Part shown: in pieces, positions 34,701 to 46,009 of the stretch | Layout of the letters: every line of letters starts with the position of its first letter | Numbering within the stretch: position 1 is the stretch's first letter | DNA from: Lathyrus oleraceus | Lineage: Eukaryota > Streptophyta > Magnoliopsida > Fabales > Fabaceae | Length of the DNA stretch: 64,000 bases | Assembly (NCBI RefSeq): GCF_024323335.1 | Contig: NC_066582.1 | Coordinates: forward strand, 89,710,944 to 89,774,943 | Direction: 5' to 3' | Notes under the pieces: model-generated | The model's database searches: none | The model's input: only the letters and a program-made list of their open reading frames with translations | Told to the model about the DNA's origin: nothing | Program-made: the position numbers and the translations under genes

Positions 34701-36113
34701 TTGCTTGTCCTCAAGTAACATTTTATTACCATCAAAGATCATGTCACCCCAAACTTACTGTAAAACAGTTCTTACTACAATACTGCTGAAATCTTTCGCA
34801 CTGGACCTCTTGATATTTTTTCAGGTTTTCTGATTTTTCCACATAGCCAACGAGCTAGAAACTCTTTCCCTCAGAGATATGACTTTACCTGTCAGCTTAT
34901 ATCACACTCTCACCAAGTCTCTCTGGGTTAAAGTGTTATTACTCTCAAATCACAATATGCAATATCAAATCAGAAGTTTGAATAAATTCTCTCATCCTAT
35001 CAACATGTACAATCACACACACTTTTTGAGGTCTTTAGGGTTGTAACGGGGCTTTGGTTTAGGTATGGTATGAAATTGGAACTACGGTTTTTGGTCTTTT
35101 TGGTTGTAACGGGGCTTTGGTTTAGGTAGGGTATGAAATTTGAACAAAGGTTTTTGGTTCAGAGTACATGAACTCATTCTCTCACTACGTTTCTTTCCTA
35201 TTATTCCTGTAGGGTTTTGTAATCCTCTTTTCCTTTTATCTATAGTGAATGTAGCATTTTTCAAAAGCTGTTCTTTTATTATTTTTCGCTTTTCTCTTTC
35301 TTTCTTTTCATGTTGTTGTTGTTTTTCTTTTTCTTTTTTTTTTCCCCCCTTTTTTTTATACTACATTCACTTACTATTCACTTACTGCAAAGCTACCCCA
35401 AACTTAAAGGTTGCTATTCCAACAGCAACCCCAAACTTAGATAGAAACGTAGAGATGAAATCAATCCTCACATACTCTGAACAGGGTAGGATAGTTACAA
35501 GGTCATGGATTGAGAAAAACGGGTGTATCAGAAATAAATGATTAACAGGCTCAACAGGGTGAAACAATGGATAATAATAATAGATGGGATGGCTAGAAAG
35601 GCTCTAGGTGATAAACAAAAACATGCCTCAGTGTGTGTATTCGTACAGCTAATAATAACAAAAGAACATACGCAAACCAAGATTGATAAAGACATACCTG
35701 ATATCTCTCATATGATGATAAGTGTTTGGCTTTTTCTGATCTCACCAGGACGGGTTAAGCTGACTTGTTATATCATACCTCTGAGTTCAAAGCTCATGTG
35801 CTTGTGGTTCTGATGTTAATCTTAACCAGTGCGTCCAATCATAAACAACAGTATCTACCGTCAAGGGGACTGAATGAGAGGACACCCAAGTATTTGGTGT
35901 AACTGATCAAGATAACCAATAGCCAGACATAGTCACATATCTAACGAAATAAACAGGAAAATGGAGGTAAACAAAATCAAATTCATTAGATTAAGACAAC
36001 CCATAATAGGTGATTACATCAAAGCAAAAGAAAATAAAAACTGAATAAACCAAAAAAACAAAAAAATTACACAAAGAAAACCAAAAGTACAAAAAAACAT
36101 AACATGATCAAAG
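34701..36113 (-). mobile_element. Athila 3' untranslated region
   Basis: 1.4 kb between the extra ORF and the PPT, with no credible gene. It contains a tandem duplication of about 63 bp (35041-35103 and 35104-35160, beginning TTGTAACGGGGCTTTGGTTT) and a 36-nt uninterrupted purine run on the minus strand at 35322-35357. Confidence 0.7.
35322..35357 (-). other. Long internal polypurine run
   Basis: 36 consecutive pyrimidines on the plus strand, hence 36 purines (A-rich with a G6 block) on the coding strand of the Athila element, about 640 bp upstream of its 3' LTR. It could act as an accessory plus-strand primer, or may be plain low complexity. Confidence 0.4.
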
Positions 36114-37438
36114 TCAATCACCCAGTCCACCGTCCTGCATATGAGTGTCAAAGTCAATCTCATCTGTCGGATCCAACAGAGTGTGCCCCCGTGCGAAGGC
36201 AGAGATAGGCGTCAACGTCTCTGTGTGGCCCGAAGGAGTATGCTGCTGCTGAGGTGGTGTCTGGTGCGGTGGCTGCTGCGGTGGCTGCTGCGGAATCTCT
36301 CCCCCTATCTGAACTGGCTGGTTCCACCAAGGAAAGGTGAATTGTCCAAAGTGAGGTGCTGGAGGCGGTCCGGAGAATCTATCTCTAAAGCGCTGTGCCT
36401 CCTCCCAAAGATCTGTATGATGAGTAAGAACTCTCCCTGACAGTCCATACTGAAAACAGAAGTCCTGCATAACACAAAACTGTGACATCTGCATCCGGAC
36501 TCCCTAGAGTTCTCATCAATCGGAGGAGGCTGAGGGGGCTGTGTCTCTGTAGCAGTCGGCTGAGCCTCCTGGCGCGGAGCACTGGTGCTGCCCTCCCTGT
36601 CATGTGGTCGCCTCAGAGGTCGGGACGGATCATCTGTGATCGTCCTCTCCTTCATCCAATGGGCGTTCAATGGTGCAGCCGGTCGCAGCATGAGTGAATC
36701 AGGGAAATCCGGAACACCAGCTTTCTTACACAGCAAGTAAATCATAGTCGCATGGCCTAATGATTTCTTTGGCGACTGAGCAATCTCATCCATATCAGCA
36801 GCAATTATCTGTCCAACATTCACCTGTTTCTTCTGCAGGATCTGATGAAGAAGCAGGGCACGCTCCGATATCAATTCAGACCCGCTCCGATTAGTGCTTA
36901 AATTGTGATGAATGAAATATGCCATGGCCTTAGGAATCGGAGCTAGATCAACAACCATAATCTTAGCAGGAGAGATTTTTGAAGTCGGTGCCCAATCATG
37001 ACCCGTCCTAATCAGTGCATCTTTCATTTCATTGTATGGCCAGTAGGTCTTATCAGACCGTTTCACTTCGGCAAACGGGCAAACAGAATCATAGAATTTG
37101 CATTTCAACACAATGTTAATCGTCTTCCCATCATATTTGATAACCTTGCCCCTTACCCATGAAACGAACGCTGCATTCCCTGTTGGGTCTTCTTCATCAG
37201 AGTTAACCCGTAGTGCATTAGCGTAGAATTCCCAGATCAGATCCAGCGAAACCGGTTGGATTTTGTCATTGAAGTAGATTAACTTCTGTTTTTTAAGAAT
37301 ATTAGTGACCTCTGGAAACGTGTCATTCTGATACATCCAGTGTTTCTCTTCGACCATACTTCGACTCTTGATTTGCTCATATCTAGCTTCATGGTATGTG
37401 GTGCGGAATGTGTTGACCTCTTCTGGTGATTGAGACAT
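36114..37438 (-). pseudogene. Athila additional ORF (env-position)
   Basis: A separate gene downstream of pol, where Athila elements carry their env-like ORF. From ATG 37438 (MSQSPEEVNTF) it is open for more than 300 codons. It resembles the plant family annotated as putative plant transposon protein (conserved blocks RKVIKYDGKTIN-like, FAEVKRSDKTYWPYNEMKDAL, ISERALLLHQILQKKQVNVG, LCKKAGVPDFPDS). The C-terminal part is Pro/Gln-rich. A frameshift near 36490 separates it from the tail (36494-36114: FCVMQDFCFQYGLSGRVLTH, PPQQPPHQTPPQQ). A longer frame begins at 37543 with a hydrophobic stretch, but its start lies in the promoter-like region and is less likely. Function unknown. Confidence 0.75.
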
Positions 37439-37547
37439 GATATGGACCTGTAACTGAGTGAAAGAGAAGAAACAGAGAGAAATCACAGCAATACGCAAAA
37501 ACACGTAAGGAGAAAAATGAGAAAATAAAGTCCGTACGGACAAAAAA

Positions 37548-37554
37548 TTATATA
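37548..37554 (-). promoter_or_regulatory. Candidate internal TATA box of the Athila extra ORF
   Basis: TATATAA on the minus strand, about 110 bp upstream of ATG 37438 and directly downstream of the palindrome array at 37573-37771. A second 10-bp palindrome, TCCGTACGGA, lies between it and the ATG (37531-37540). The plus strand also reads TATATAAATA, so orientation alone is not decisive. Confidence 0.4.
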
Positions 37555-37572
37555 AATAGACCCCAAATACTC

Positions 37573-37771
37573 ATACGCGTATGGTACGCAGCCAGTACGC
37601 GTATCAGACTCCCATACGTGTATCGGGCTCCCATACGCGTATCATACGTTGCTGGAACTAGTGAAAAATGTGATTCACGTAACAGATCACGTATCAGGTC
37701 CTGATACGCGTATCACCAGAGAAATGATATTTTTCCATCCAATACGCGTATCATAAAGTTCATACGCGTAT
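37573..37771. repeat. Palindrome cluster upstream of the Athila extra ORF
   Basis: Six ACGCGT-centred copies (cores at 37575, 37597, 37635, 37706, 37744, 37764) and several variants (37586, 37616, 37646). The motif is the same ATACGCGTAT as in the LTRs. Intervals are mostly near 11, 19-22 or 38 bp, close to whole numbers of DNA turns, but less regular than in the LTR. Confidence 0.85.
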
Positions 37772-37921
37772 TGGCCTTTAAAAAAGAATTTTTTTCCTTT
37801 TTTTTTTTCTTATCACTGTCTCGACAAAATTAACATAACAAAAAAACTTCAAACCTTCCTTGGGTTGCCTCCCAAGCAGTGCTTCGTTTAACGTCGCATG
37901 GCTCGACGGGACACCTCATAC

Positions 37922-40900
37922 TCAGATGAGTTTAACTGTGTCAATTGGTCCCCCTTCACCGAGATTATATGGTTTCAACCTCTGACCATTAACTTTGAAG
38001 GTGTCGCCATTCTTCTCATTTTTAAGCTCTATTGCTCCATGAGGAAGTACTTTGTTAATGACGAACGGTCCAGACCATCTTGACCTCAATTTCCCTTGGA
38101 ACAGCTTCAACCTGGAATTAAACAACAATACGAGTTGTCCCTCCCGAAATTCCCTCTTCTGGATCTTTTGATCATGCCATTTTTTTGTTTGTTCTTTGTA
38201 AATTTTGGCATTTTCATAAGCTTGATTTCTGAACTCTTCCAACTCATGAAGTTGAAGAATTCGGGACTCACCAGCTTTGAAAAGATCACAGTTAAGGAAT
38301 TTGGAGGCCCAGAAGGCTCTGTGCTCGAGTTCGAGTGGTAAATGACAAGCCTTACCGTCAACTAGTTGATAGGGGGACATACCTATAGGTGTTTTAAATG
38401 CAGTCCTGTATGCCCACAATGCATCATCCAGCTTTACTGACCAATCTTTCCGAGAAGCACTTACCGTCTTTTCTAAGATCTGCTTTATTTGACGGTTGGA
38501 CACTTCCACTTCCCACTCGTCTGGGGGTGATATGCTGTGGCTATCTTATGTCTGACATTATACTTTTTCAACAAATTCTCCATGAGTTTATTTATAAAAT
38601 GCGTACCTTGGTCACTAATTAAAGCCCGTGGTACCCCAAACCTGGAGAAGATGTTATGCCTCAAGAACTTCACCACCACTTTAGCATCATTTGTTGGTAA
38701 TGCCACAGCCTCTACCCACTTTGACACATAATCGACCGTAACCAATATGTAATTCTTACCAGATGATGGTGGAAATGGTCCCATAAAATCAATACCCCAA
38801 ACATCAAACAGCTCCTCTTCTAGCATGGAGTTTTGCGGCATCTGATTCCGCTTTGTAATGTTACCTATTCGTTGGCACCTATCACATTCTCGGACTATAG
38901 AATTTGCATCCTTGAATAGCGACGACCAATACAAACCCGATTGGAGGACTTTTGCTGTCGTTCTATCCCCACTGAAGTGTCCCCCATACTCCGAATTATG
39001 ACAAGCTTTCAGAATGTCGGCTTGCTCTCTTTCTGGAACACATCTTCTGATCAAACCATCCACTCCCTTTTTATAGAGAAATGGATCATCCCATAGGTAT
39101 AACCTGCAATCATAAAGAAACTTTTTCTTTTGGTGAGAATTAAAGTCATCAGGTATAACCCCACCTACCACATAGTTCGCATAGTCAGCACACCATGATA
39201 TCTCCTGAACAGCAAGTATTTTCTCATCAGCGAATGTGTCCTGAATAGGATGTTCCTCCTCAGTTTCTTTGATTGGGGACATGCGAGATAAGTGGTTCGC
39301 GACCGTGTTCTCGCACCCCTTTTTGTCTTTGATTTCCAAATCAAACTCCTGAAGGAGGAGGATCCATCTCAAAAGTCTCGGCTTTGATTCCTGCTTAGCA
39401 AACAAATACTTTAAAGTAGCATGATCAGTATACACAATGACTTTTGAACCAAGCAAATATGATCTAAATTTGTCAAAAGCATAAACCACGGCCAACAACT
39501 CCTTTTCGGTAGTTGCATAATTCATTTGGGTCGGGTTAAGGACATGACTAGCATAATAAATCACATGCAATAATTTGTCCTTTCTCTGTCCTAGGACAGC
39601 CCCCACAACAAGGTCACTTGCATCACACATTATTTCGAAAGGCAAGGACCAATCGGGGGCGATTACAACAGGTGCACTGATCAACTTACTCTTTAAAGTC
39701 TCGAAAGCTACCATGCAGTTTTTATCAAAATTAAATTGCTTGTCCTTGACTAGCAAATCAGTCAATGGTTTGGCAACTTTTGAGAAGTCTCTGATAAACC
39801 TGCGATAAAAACCTGCATGACCCAAAAAACTCCTTATCCCTTTTTCATTCACCGGAGGTGGGAGGTTAGCTATCACCTCCACTTTGGCTTTGTCCACTTC
39901 AATTCCTTTGTGGGAAATTTTGTGTCCTAGCACAATTCCTTCCTGCACCATGAAATGACATTTCTCCCAATTGAGAATAAGGTTAGTTTCCTGACATATT
40001 TGCAAAACAAGAGACAAGTTAGCTAAACAATTATCAAAAGAATAACCAAACACAGAGAAAACATCCATAAACACCTCCATATACTTTTCAAGCATGTCGG
40101 CGAATATAGACGTCATACACCTCTGAAAAGTAGCTGGGGCATTGCATAGCCCAAATGGCATCCGTCTGTAAACGAAAATACCATAAGGACATGTAAATGC
40201 AGTTTTCTCCTGATCTTTCGGGGCTACAGCAATTTGATTGTATCCCGAATATCCATCCAGAAAGCAATAATACTCATGACCTGCAAGTCTTTCTAACATT
40301 TGATCAATAAAAGGGAGAGGAAAATGATCCTTTCTTGTTGCAGTGTTTAGTCTTCTGTAATCGATGCATACTCGCCACCCTATCACTGTGCGAGTTGGGA
40401 TCAGTTCATTCTTTTCATTTAAAATTACTGTGGTTCCTCCTTTCTTTGGTACCACATGCACAGGACTTACCCACGAGCTGTCAGAAATGGGGTAAATCAT
40501 TCCCGAATCCAACAACTTTACAACCTCTTTCCTTACCACTTCTTTCATTGCTGGGTTTAACCTCCTTTGTGGTTGTACTACTGGTTTCTGATTATCCTCC
40601 ATCAGTATCTTATGCATGCATACTGTGGGGCTAATCCCTTTTAAATCCTCAATAGTCCAACCAATAGCACTTTTATGTTTCTTCAGTACCTGTATCAACT
40701 TTTCTTCATCTATGGCATTTAGCTCAGAACTGATAATAGCAGGACAATTTGTTCCAGATCTTAGAAAGACATATTTAAGGTTTACAGGTAATTGTTTTAA
40801 TTCAAAATTTATACCTGGTTTACTTACCTTTTCATCTTCTAATTCTGGTGAAGCTCTCAGATCCTCCCACCTGCGTGGTTTGGATTTCATCCAAAGGGGT

Positions 40901-41973
40901 TGTGTATCCAGCATGGCAAGCACTTCTTTTTCTTTTTCATCATCATTCTCTTCAATCTCTCTGACCGACAGACTAAGAACTCTTTCCAACGGTAATTCAG
41001 GAAACTTTCTTTGCATTGTGCTAGTTACCATTTGATCAATTACTTCCACAAAGTGGTTTGTACACATATCCTCTTTATGTTTCATAGTATCTCGAACATC
41101 AATTCTGAGCTCTTCATCATATACCTTTAAGGTCAAGGTACCTCCCTCAATGTCTATCATGCATCTACCTGTTTCTAAGAAAGGTCTGCCCAGAATCAAA
41201 GGTATCTCTTCATCTTCTGGAATTTCCAAAATTACAAAATCAACAGGAAAAACAAATTTATCAACTTTGACCAGAACATCCTCGACTACCCCAAAAGGTT
41301 TTTTCACTGAGTGGTCAGCAAATTGAAGTGTCATTCTGGTATCTTGAACATTTCCAATTCCTAGCTTCCTGTAAATAGACAAAGGCATAAGGCTAACACT
41401 AGCCCCCAAATCAATCAGCGCCCTTTTAAAGGACCTATCTCCAATGGTACACGGGATGGTCACAGAACCTCTATCTGGCTTCTTCACTAGAATCTTCATA
41501 CCCTGCAAAATAGCACTACAAGTTTCAGTTAGTATAACAGGGTCAGTGTCAGTGGTGCGCTTCTTGGAGATGATGTCTTTCATGAATTTCGCATAGATAG
41601 GCATCTGCTCGAGTGCCTTAGAGAATGGAATATTGATTTCTAACTTCCTGAACAACTCCATGAATTTCTGAAAAATTTTCTCATCTTGCTTCTTCTTTTT
41701 GTTTCTTTGTGGGAATGGAAGCTTAATGATGGGTTTTGGTTCAGGTAGCTTTTCTTGTACCACCGGCAATATCACACTTTCTTCCTCAGGTGGTGTCTTG
41801 TTTTCTAAGATTTCCAGGTCCACTTCAAGCAATTGATCTTCTTCTTCATCCTTCTTCTTAAGATCTTCAACAGATTTTCCGCTTCTTGTTGTTACAGCAC
41901 TCACATTATTGTGCTCCCTCGGATTTGTCACTGTTGCACTAGGTAAAGGGCCCGGTGTTTGAAAATTTGTTAT
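37922..41973 (-). pseudogene. Athila Pol (protease, RT, RNase H, integrase)
   Basis: Open without a stop from 41973 down to a frameshift near 38510. The protease motif is [15 protein letters not shown] has [40 protein letters not shown] and [16 protein letters not shown], but the active site reads FMDV instead of the family's Y/F-x-DD, so the last catalytic Asp is lost. RNase H is intact ([38 protein letters not shown]). Integrase has the HHCC finger ([18 protein letters not shown]) and core Asp residues ([16 protein letters not shown]). One base is missing at about 38510 (AGTGGGAAG) just before the catalytic Glu, and the frame resumes at 38509-37922 ([19 protein letters not shown]). Confidence 0.93.
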
Positions 41974-43383
41974 CTATTGTGCTATCTGATCCAATTGAAT
42001 CTCCAGATTTTTAATGGATGCATTGGTGCTCTTCTGATTATTCCTGGTTTCTTCCTGAAATTTCATACTCTGAGTTGCCATCTTCTCTATAGCAATCTCC
42101 TAATCCGCTTTCTTGGGTACTTGTTGCTGATAATGTTGTTGTTGCGACTGATATTGTGGTTGGTAAGGTGGTTGTTGTTGTGGAGGTCCTTGCTTCTGAA
42201 TATTACCTTGCTGATCCTTCCAAGAGAAATTAGGATGATTTTTCCACCCCGGATTATATGTATTTGAGTAGGGATTATTCTGCCTCAGGTAATTTATAGC
42301 TTGCACTTGTTCTGCGGTTGCAACACAATGCATGGCAAAGTGTGGTCCAATACAAATCTCACAAATCATGGTCTGAACCGGTTGAACTTGAGCAACAGTC
42401 TGGGTACCTAAATTCATAGCTTTCAATCTTCTTTCAACCTCAGCTGCAATCTGGTCTTCCATTTTCACTACCTGATTTGCTAATTTCAAGTCAATTTTTC
42501 CCTCCGGCTGATTTACAGTACGGTCATATAATTCCAACTGCTCATTCGCTGCAATAGCTTCGATGATTTTTTTGATACTGGTTGCTGTTGAAAAATTAGA
42601 CGAGCCACCAACAGCTGTATCAATGAGTTGCTTAGTTCTCATCTTCAGCCCGTTTACAAAATTCTGCATTTGTTCAGTTTCGTCCAGATTATGTGTAGGA
42701 CATGCAACTAAACATCTCTTGAATCTTTTGTATGCATCTCCAAGTGTCTCTCCGTCTTTCTGTTTAAAATTCACAATGTCATACCTCTTACGGATATACA
42801 CAGAAGCAGGAAAATACTCGTTCAAAAATGTTGTTTCCATTTGTTGCCACGTAGTAATGCTTCCTGCGGGTAGGGAATAGAACCATTCCTCAACATCCTC
42901 AGATAACGTGAATGGGAACATTACCAATCTCTTTGCCTCTTCAGAATGCCTATCAATTTTTAATGATGTAGTCATAGTCAGAAACCTCTACAGATGCTTG
43001 TTTGCATCCTCATTGATCTTTCCTACAAAAGGTTTGCTTTCTAACTGACGGATAGTTGAGGGGTGTAACTGGAAGTGAGCAACATTAACAGGTTGGTTAA
43101 CAATGGTCAACCGCACTGCTGGGTTATTCTGTCTGCCATAGTCACCTAAAAGTCTTTCCGCTGGGGGTGGGTCTGCAGCCATGTTAACAGTGTCTGGATG
43201 TGAATCTGTGTCTGACTCAGATTTTTCGGAGTGAACAGAGACTAGTGTGCTAGGTGTGGCCGGTTCTTCGGTGTCAGAGTTTGCCAGTTTTTTTCTTCTA
43301 GCTTCTCTGAGCTTTGCGCGCAATGTTCTCTCTGGTTCTGCGTCAAAATGAAAATCAGCTGAGGCGTTACCTCGGATACACAA
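41974..43383 (-). pseudogene. Athila Gag
   Basis: Gag in the same reading frame as pol, so originally a single gag-pol frame. It has a charged N-terminus, a PF03732-type capsid domain (EEAKRLVMFPFTLSEDVEEW, FLNEYFPASVYIRKRYDI, GETLGDAYKRFKRCLVACPT), a knuckle CEICIGPHFAMHC (C-x2-C-x3-H-x4-C) and a Gln/Pro-rich tail. Three stop codons interrupt it: 42988-42990 (HL-stop-RF, probably from CAG), 42100-42102 and 41974-41976. The initiation codon is uncertain; MCIRGN at 43383 is the first Met of the frame. Confidence 0.88.
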
Positions 43384-43505
43384 ATTAGACAGAAATTAGT
43401 TATAATAACAATAAAAAAATAAAATTAACAGTAAATAAAATTTTGGATGCAGAGCAACAAAATTCTAATTCAAAATAAATTAATAAACTCTATTATCTTT
43501 GGCAG
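43384..43505 (-). mobile_element. Athila leader
   Basis: A short AT-rich leader (about 120 bp) between the primer site and the gag frame. No other feature is seen. Confidence 0.6.
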
Positions 43506-43523
43506 TCCCCGGCAACGGCGCCA
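43506..43523 (-). other. Athila primer binding site (tRNA-Asp)
   Basis: TGGCGCCGTTGCCGGGGA on the minus strand, 6 bp inside the 5' LTR. It is complementary to the 3' end of plant tRNA-Asp, the primer known for Athila elements. Confidence 0.9.
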
Positions 43524-43529
43524 AAAACT

Positions 43530-44930
43530 TGATGGGAAAATAGCAAGTGTACTATTTTTCTCACTGTAGTAATAAAAGGGAAATTCCCCGTTTGTCGATC
43601 TCAAGGACTGCTTGACGATACAGAGTTTATAGATTGTTTCAATTAGACAAAAGCCTTTGGTTTTTGTGTTGTGAGTAATTATACTACCAATTGCAAATAA
43701 ATAAAACAAGTAAAAAGGTTGAACGAGAGACAAATGAGAGAAGATTGCTAGGGTTCGGTGAATGAAACTTCCTGTAACAGATATAATTTATGAAGGCTTA
43801 GACAATAATTCTGTCCAATTAATTCCGGTCCTCAAGTGTATCTATTCCTAATTCCTTAGTGAAAAGACATTTGATTATGTAACCTAATTACTATGTCCAT
43901 AAATAATTAAGTTCATACTCAAGCATTCGAATATCAAGAATTACCGGTCAGATAGAAAATCCCTAGTCCTAGGTTATTTTTACTATCCAAAGTTCTTATA
44001 CAGATCCATGAACAATTGCTGTCCAGCTGAAACTATTCATAGTAATCATCATTCGTTGGTCCGACGAATAAAGCATAAAGAACGGTAATAAGAACACATC
44101 AATGGAAAAGAAGAAATAGTCAATGCATTCATAAACATACAATCTGTCACATTCAGAATCAGGGTCACCCCCCTAGCAATGGGGGGTTTAACTACTCATA
44201 ATAGAAATAAAAACAAAGATGAACATTGTTGTCATTACAGAATTTCTTGAGGAATCAATCTTCAATCGTCGGAAAACTCTTGAACATATGAATCCTCTGA
44301 TAATCGTAGAGTCTCCAGGTCTCAAACGCGTCTCTTTTTCTCTAAAAATTGTCCAACCCCTGGAAAATCGTGTTCTCCCCTCTAAATAGCTATGCAGTTG
44401 GGCTTTTCCTGATTTTGGGCTTCATACGCGTATTGCCCAGTCTGGTACGCGTATTGCCCAGTCTCAAACGCGTATTGCACGTAAGACAGCCTCTGATACG
44501 CGTATTGCCCAGTCTGGTACGCGTATTGCCCAGTCTGGTACGCGTATCACCAGAAGCTTGTCTTTTTGCTAGATTTGCCATCCCTCTGGTCATATACGTA
44601 TGGTACGCGTACTGGGAAGGTCCATACGCGTATCATGTAAGGTCATACGCGTATGGATAGCAGGTTCTCCAAGAATTTGGTTTTTTCTTCCGTTTTCTTA
44701 CTCGGGCTTAATTTCGCATCTGACATTTGATCCCCTGAGCTTCCAGACTAGTTTTTGACCTGCTAACATACCCAAAAGTGTAAAATATCCTCAAGAAACT
44801 CATAAGTAACAACACACTTCATATTATAGAATTGAGCTTATATCTAACTAAAAATGCTTCAGTTTACGCAGTTTACCTGACTTATTTACGGTTAAATAGT
44901 GAAATGTCTAGCATAAATGGTGACTGATCA
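43530..44930 (-). mobile_element. Athila 5' LTR
   Basis: 1,401 bp, nearly identical to the 3' LTR and shorter by exactly one 21-bp unit of the palindrome array. Array cores lie at 44426, 44447, 44468, 44498, 44519, 44540 and further right at about 44605, 44626 and 44647. The right flank is the target duplication GTTGT. Confidence 0.93.
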
Positions 44931-45993
44931 GTTGTCCTCCTTTGGCACTGACTTCTTTGCTTTCTTCATATCATTACATTACATAAAAGAAACTCGTTTT
45001 ACATACGAGGGAGTGAGATGAGAAAAGAAGTTACATTTGGGAGATTAAGAGAGAGGCACAACACGCATGTCGTATTTTAAAACTCAAAACAAAATAAAGG
45101 AAGACTAAGGCCATAACCGATCACCACAAGACAATAATTAAAACCCTTTATTATTATTATTATTATTAATTCCTTTAATTAATTAAAACCAAATTAAATC
45201 TCGACGACCGATCACCACATTTTAATGAACAATTCATTTAAAATCAATGTCGCTTTTCGCATCAACACTTGATACTTTTAAAGCACTGAGTTAGCCGAAC
45301 GGGTGAATTTTGCCTTACGTTAACCGGTTAACCATATGCGTTAACCGGTTAACACTGTTTGAAATCTGTTCAAAAAATTCTTTTCTGCCTTGCGTTAACC
45401 GGTTAACCAAATGTGTTAACCGGTTAACACTATTTGAAAATGTCTTGGAAAATTGTTTTCCGCCTTGCGTTAGCCGGTTAACCAAAAGCGTTAACCGGTT
45501 AACACTGTTTGAAAAACTCAAAATTTTATTTCGTAATGCGTTAACCGGTTAACCATATGCGTTAACCGGTTAACACTGTTCCAAAAAGTGTTTAGAATGA
45601 CAACTCTTGTGCAGCCAAACCCCAATAGCATAACTCTCTAACAACACAACCCTTGTGCCGTCACTAACCCTGATGCACCAATTTCAGACCGTCAAACATA
45701 TCTCGATTGTTAATTCAGTATGATTGATCAACACATCATTGCTTCACCATACTAATGTCGGATCAAGAAGCAAACGACCATTGATCGCTCAAAGGAAAAC
45801 AATCATTGAGGGTTTGAATGAATGAAACGAGAACACTATATCATATATAATGTATTTTGCATCAGGATTACATATATCATATATATATATATATATATAT
45901 AACTTGATCGATCTCAATTTAATCTTTGATTCATTCTGTCTTTAATCATATTATTACAGAACAAAAACAATTATCAGATTCATGGTTTCGTAA
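44931..45993 (-). mobile_element. copia leader, PBS-proximal part
   Basis: About 1 kb of untranslated copia leader between the primer site and the Athila insertion. It starts with the right-hand target duplication GTTGT (44931-44935). It includes a (TTA)n run near 45150, the GTTAACCGGTTAAC array (45319-45574) and a short (AT)n tract near 45880-45900. The short frames over the array are repeat products, not genes. Confidence 0.75.
45319..45574. repeat. GTTAACCGGTTAAC palindrome array
   Basis: Eight 14-bp palindromes in four pairs: 45319 and 45340, 45394 and 45415, 45469 and 45490, 45540 and 45561 (start positions). Seven are perfect; the one at 45469 has GTTAGCC. Within each pair the start-to-start distance is exactly 21 bp, and pairs recur every 75, 75 and 71 bp. 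Sequence between pairs is much less conserved than the palindromes. Confidence 0.95.
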
Positions 45994-46008
45994 GTGGCTC
46001 TGATACCA
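45994..46008 (-). other. copia primer binding site (tRNA-iMet)
   Basis: TGGTATCAGAGCCAC on the minus strand, one base inside the 5' LTR. It is the standard plant copia PBS, complementary to the 3' end of initiator methionine tRNA. It fixes the orientation and the LTR edge. Confidence 0.95.
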
Positions 46009-46009
46009 C

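Larger units (their letters stand above)
33260..44930 (-). mobile_element. Athila-type Ty3/gypsy retrotransposon, full length
   Basis: An 11.67-kb element complete end to end: 5' LTR 43530-44930, PBS for tRNA-Asp, gag, pol (PR-RT-RH-INT), an additional ORF, PPT, 3' LTR 33260-34681, and 5-bp target duplication GTTGT. The tRNA-Asp primer, LGAS-type protease and extra ORF after pol fit the Athila lineage. LTRs differ by about 19 substitutions (counted by eye) plus one 21-bp repeat unit. It is the youngest well-delimited insertion here. Three stops and one frameshift in gag-pol, a changed RT active site and a frameshift in the extra ORF make it non-autonomous as read. Confidence 0.93.

Noticed and set aside
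37439..37543. Signal-peptide-like hydrophobic N-terminus of the Athila extra ORF (start at 37543)
   Set aside because: It lies between the candidate TATA box and a better ATG (37438), where the conserved part of the protein begins. I consider it a chance extension, though I cannot exclude it.
45310..45552. Repeat protein-like frames on both strands (VNRLT repeats)
   Set aside because: Created by the GTTAACCGGTTAAC palindromes in the copia leader. A palindrome gives the same peptide on both strands, and there is no start context or relative.
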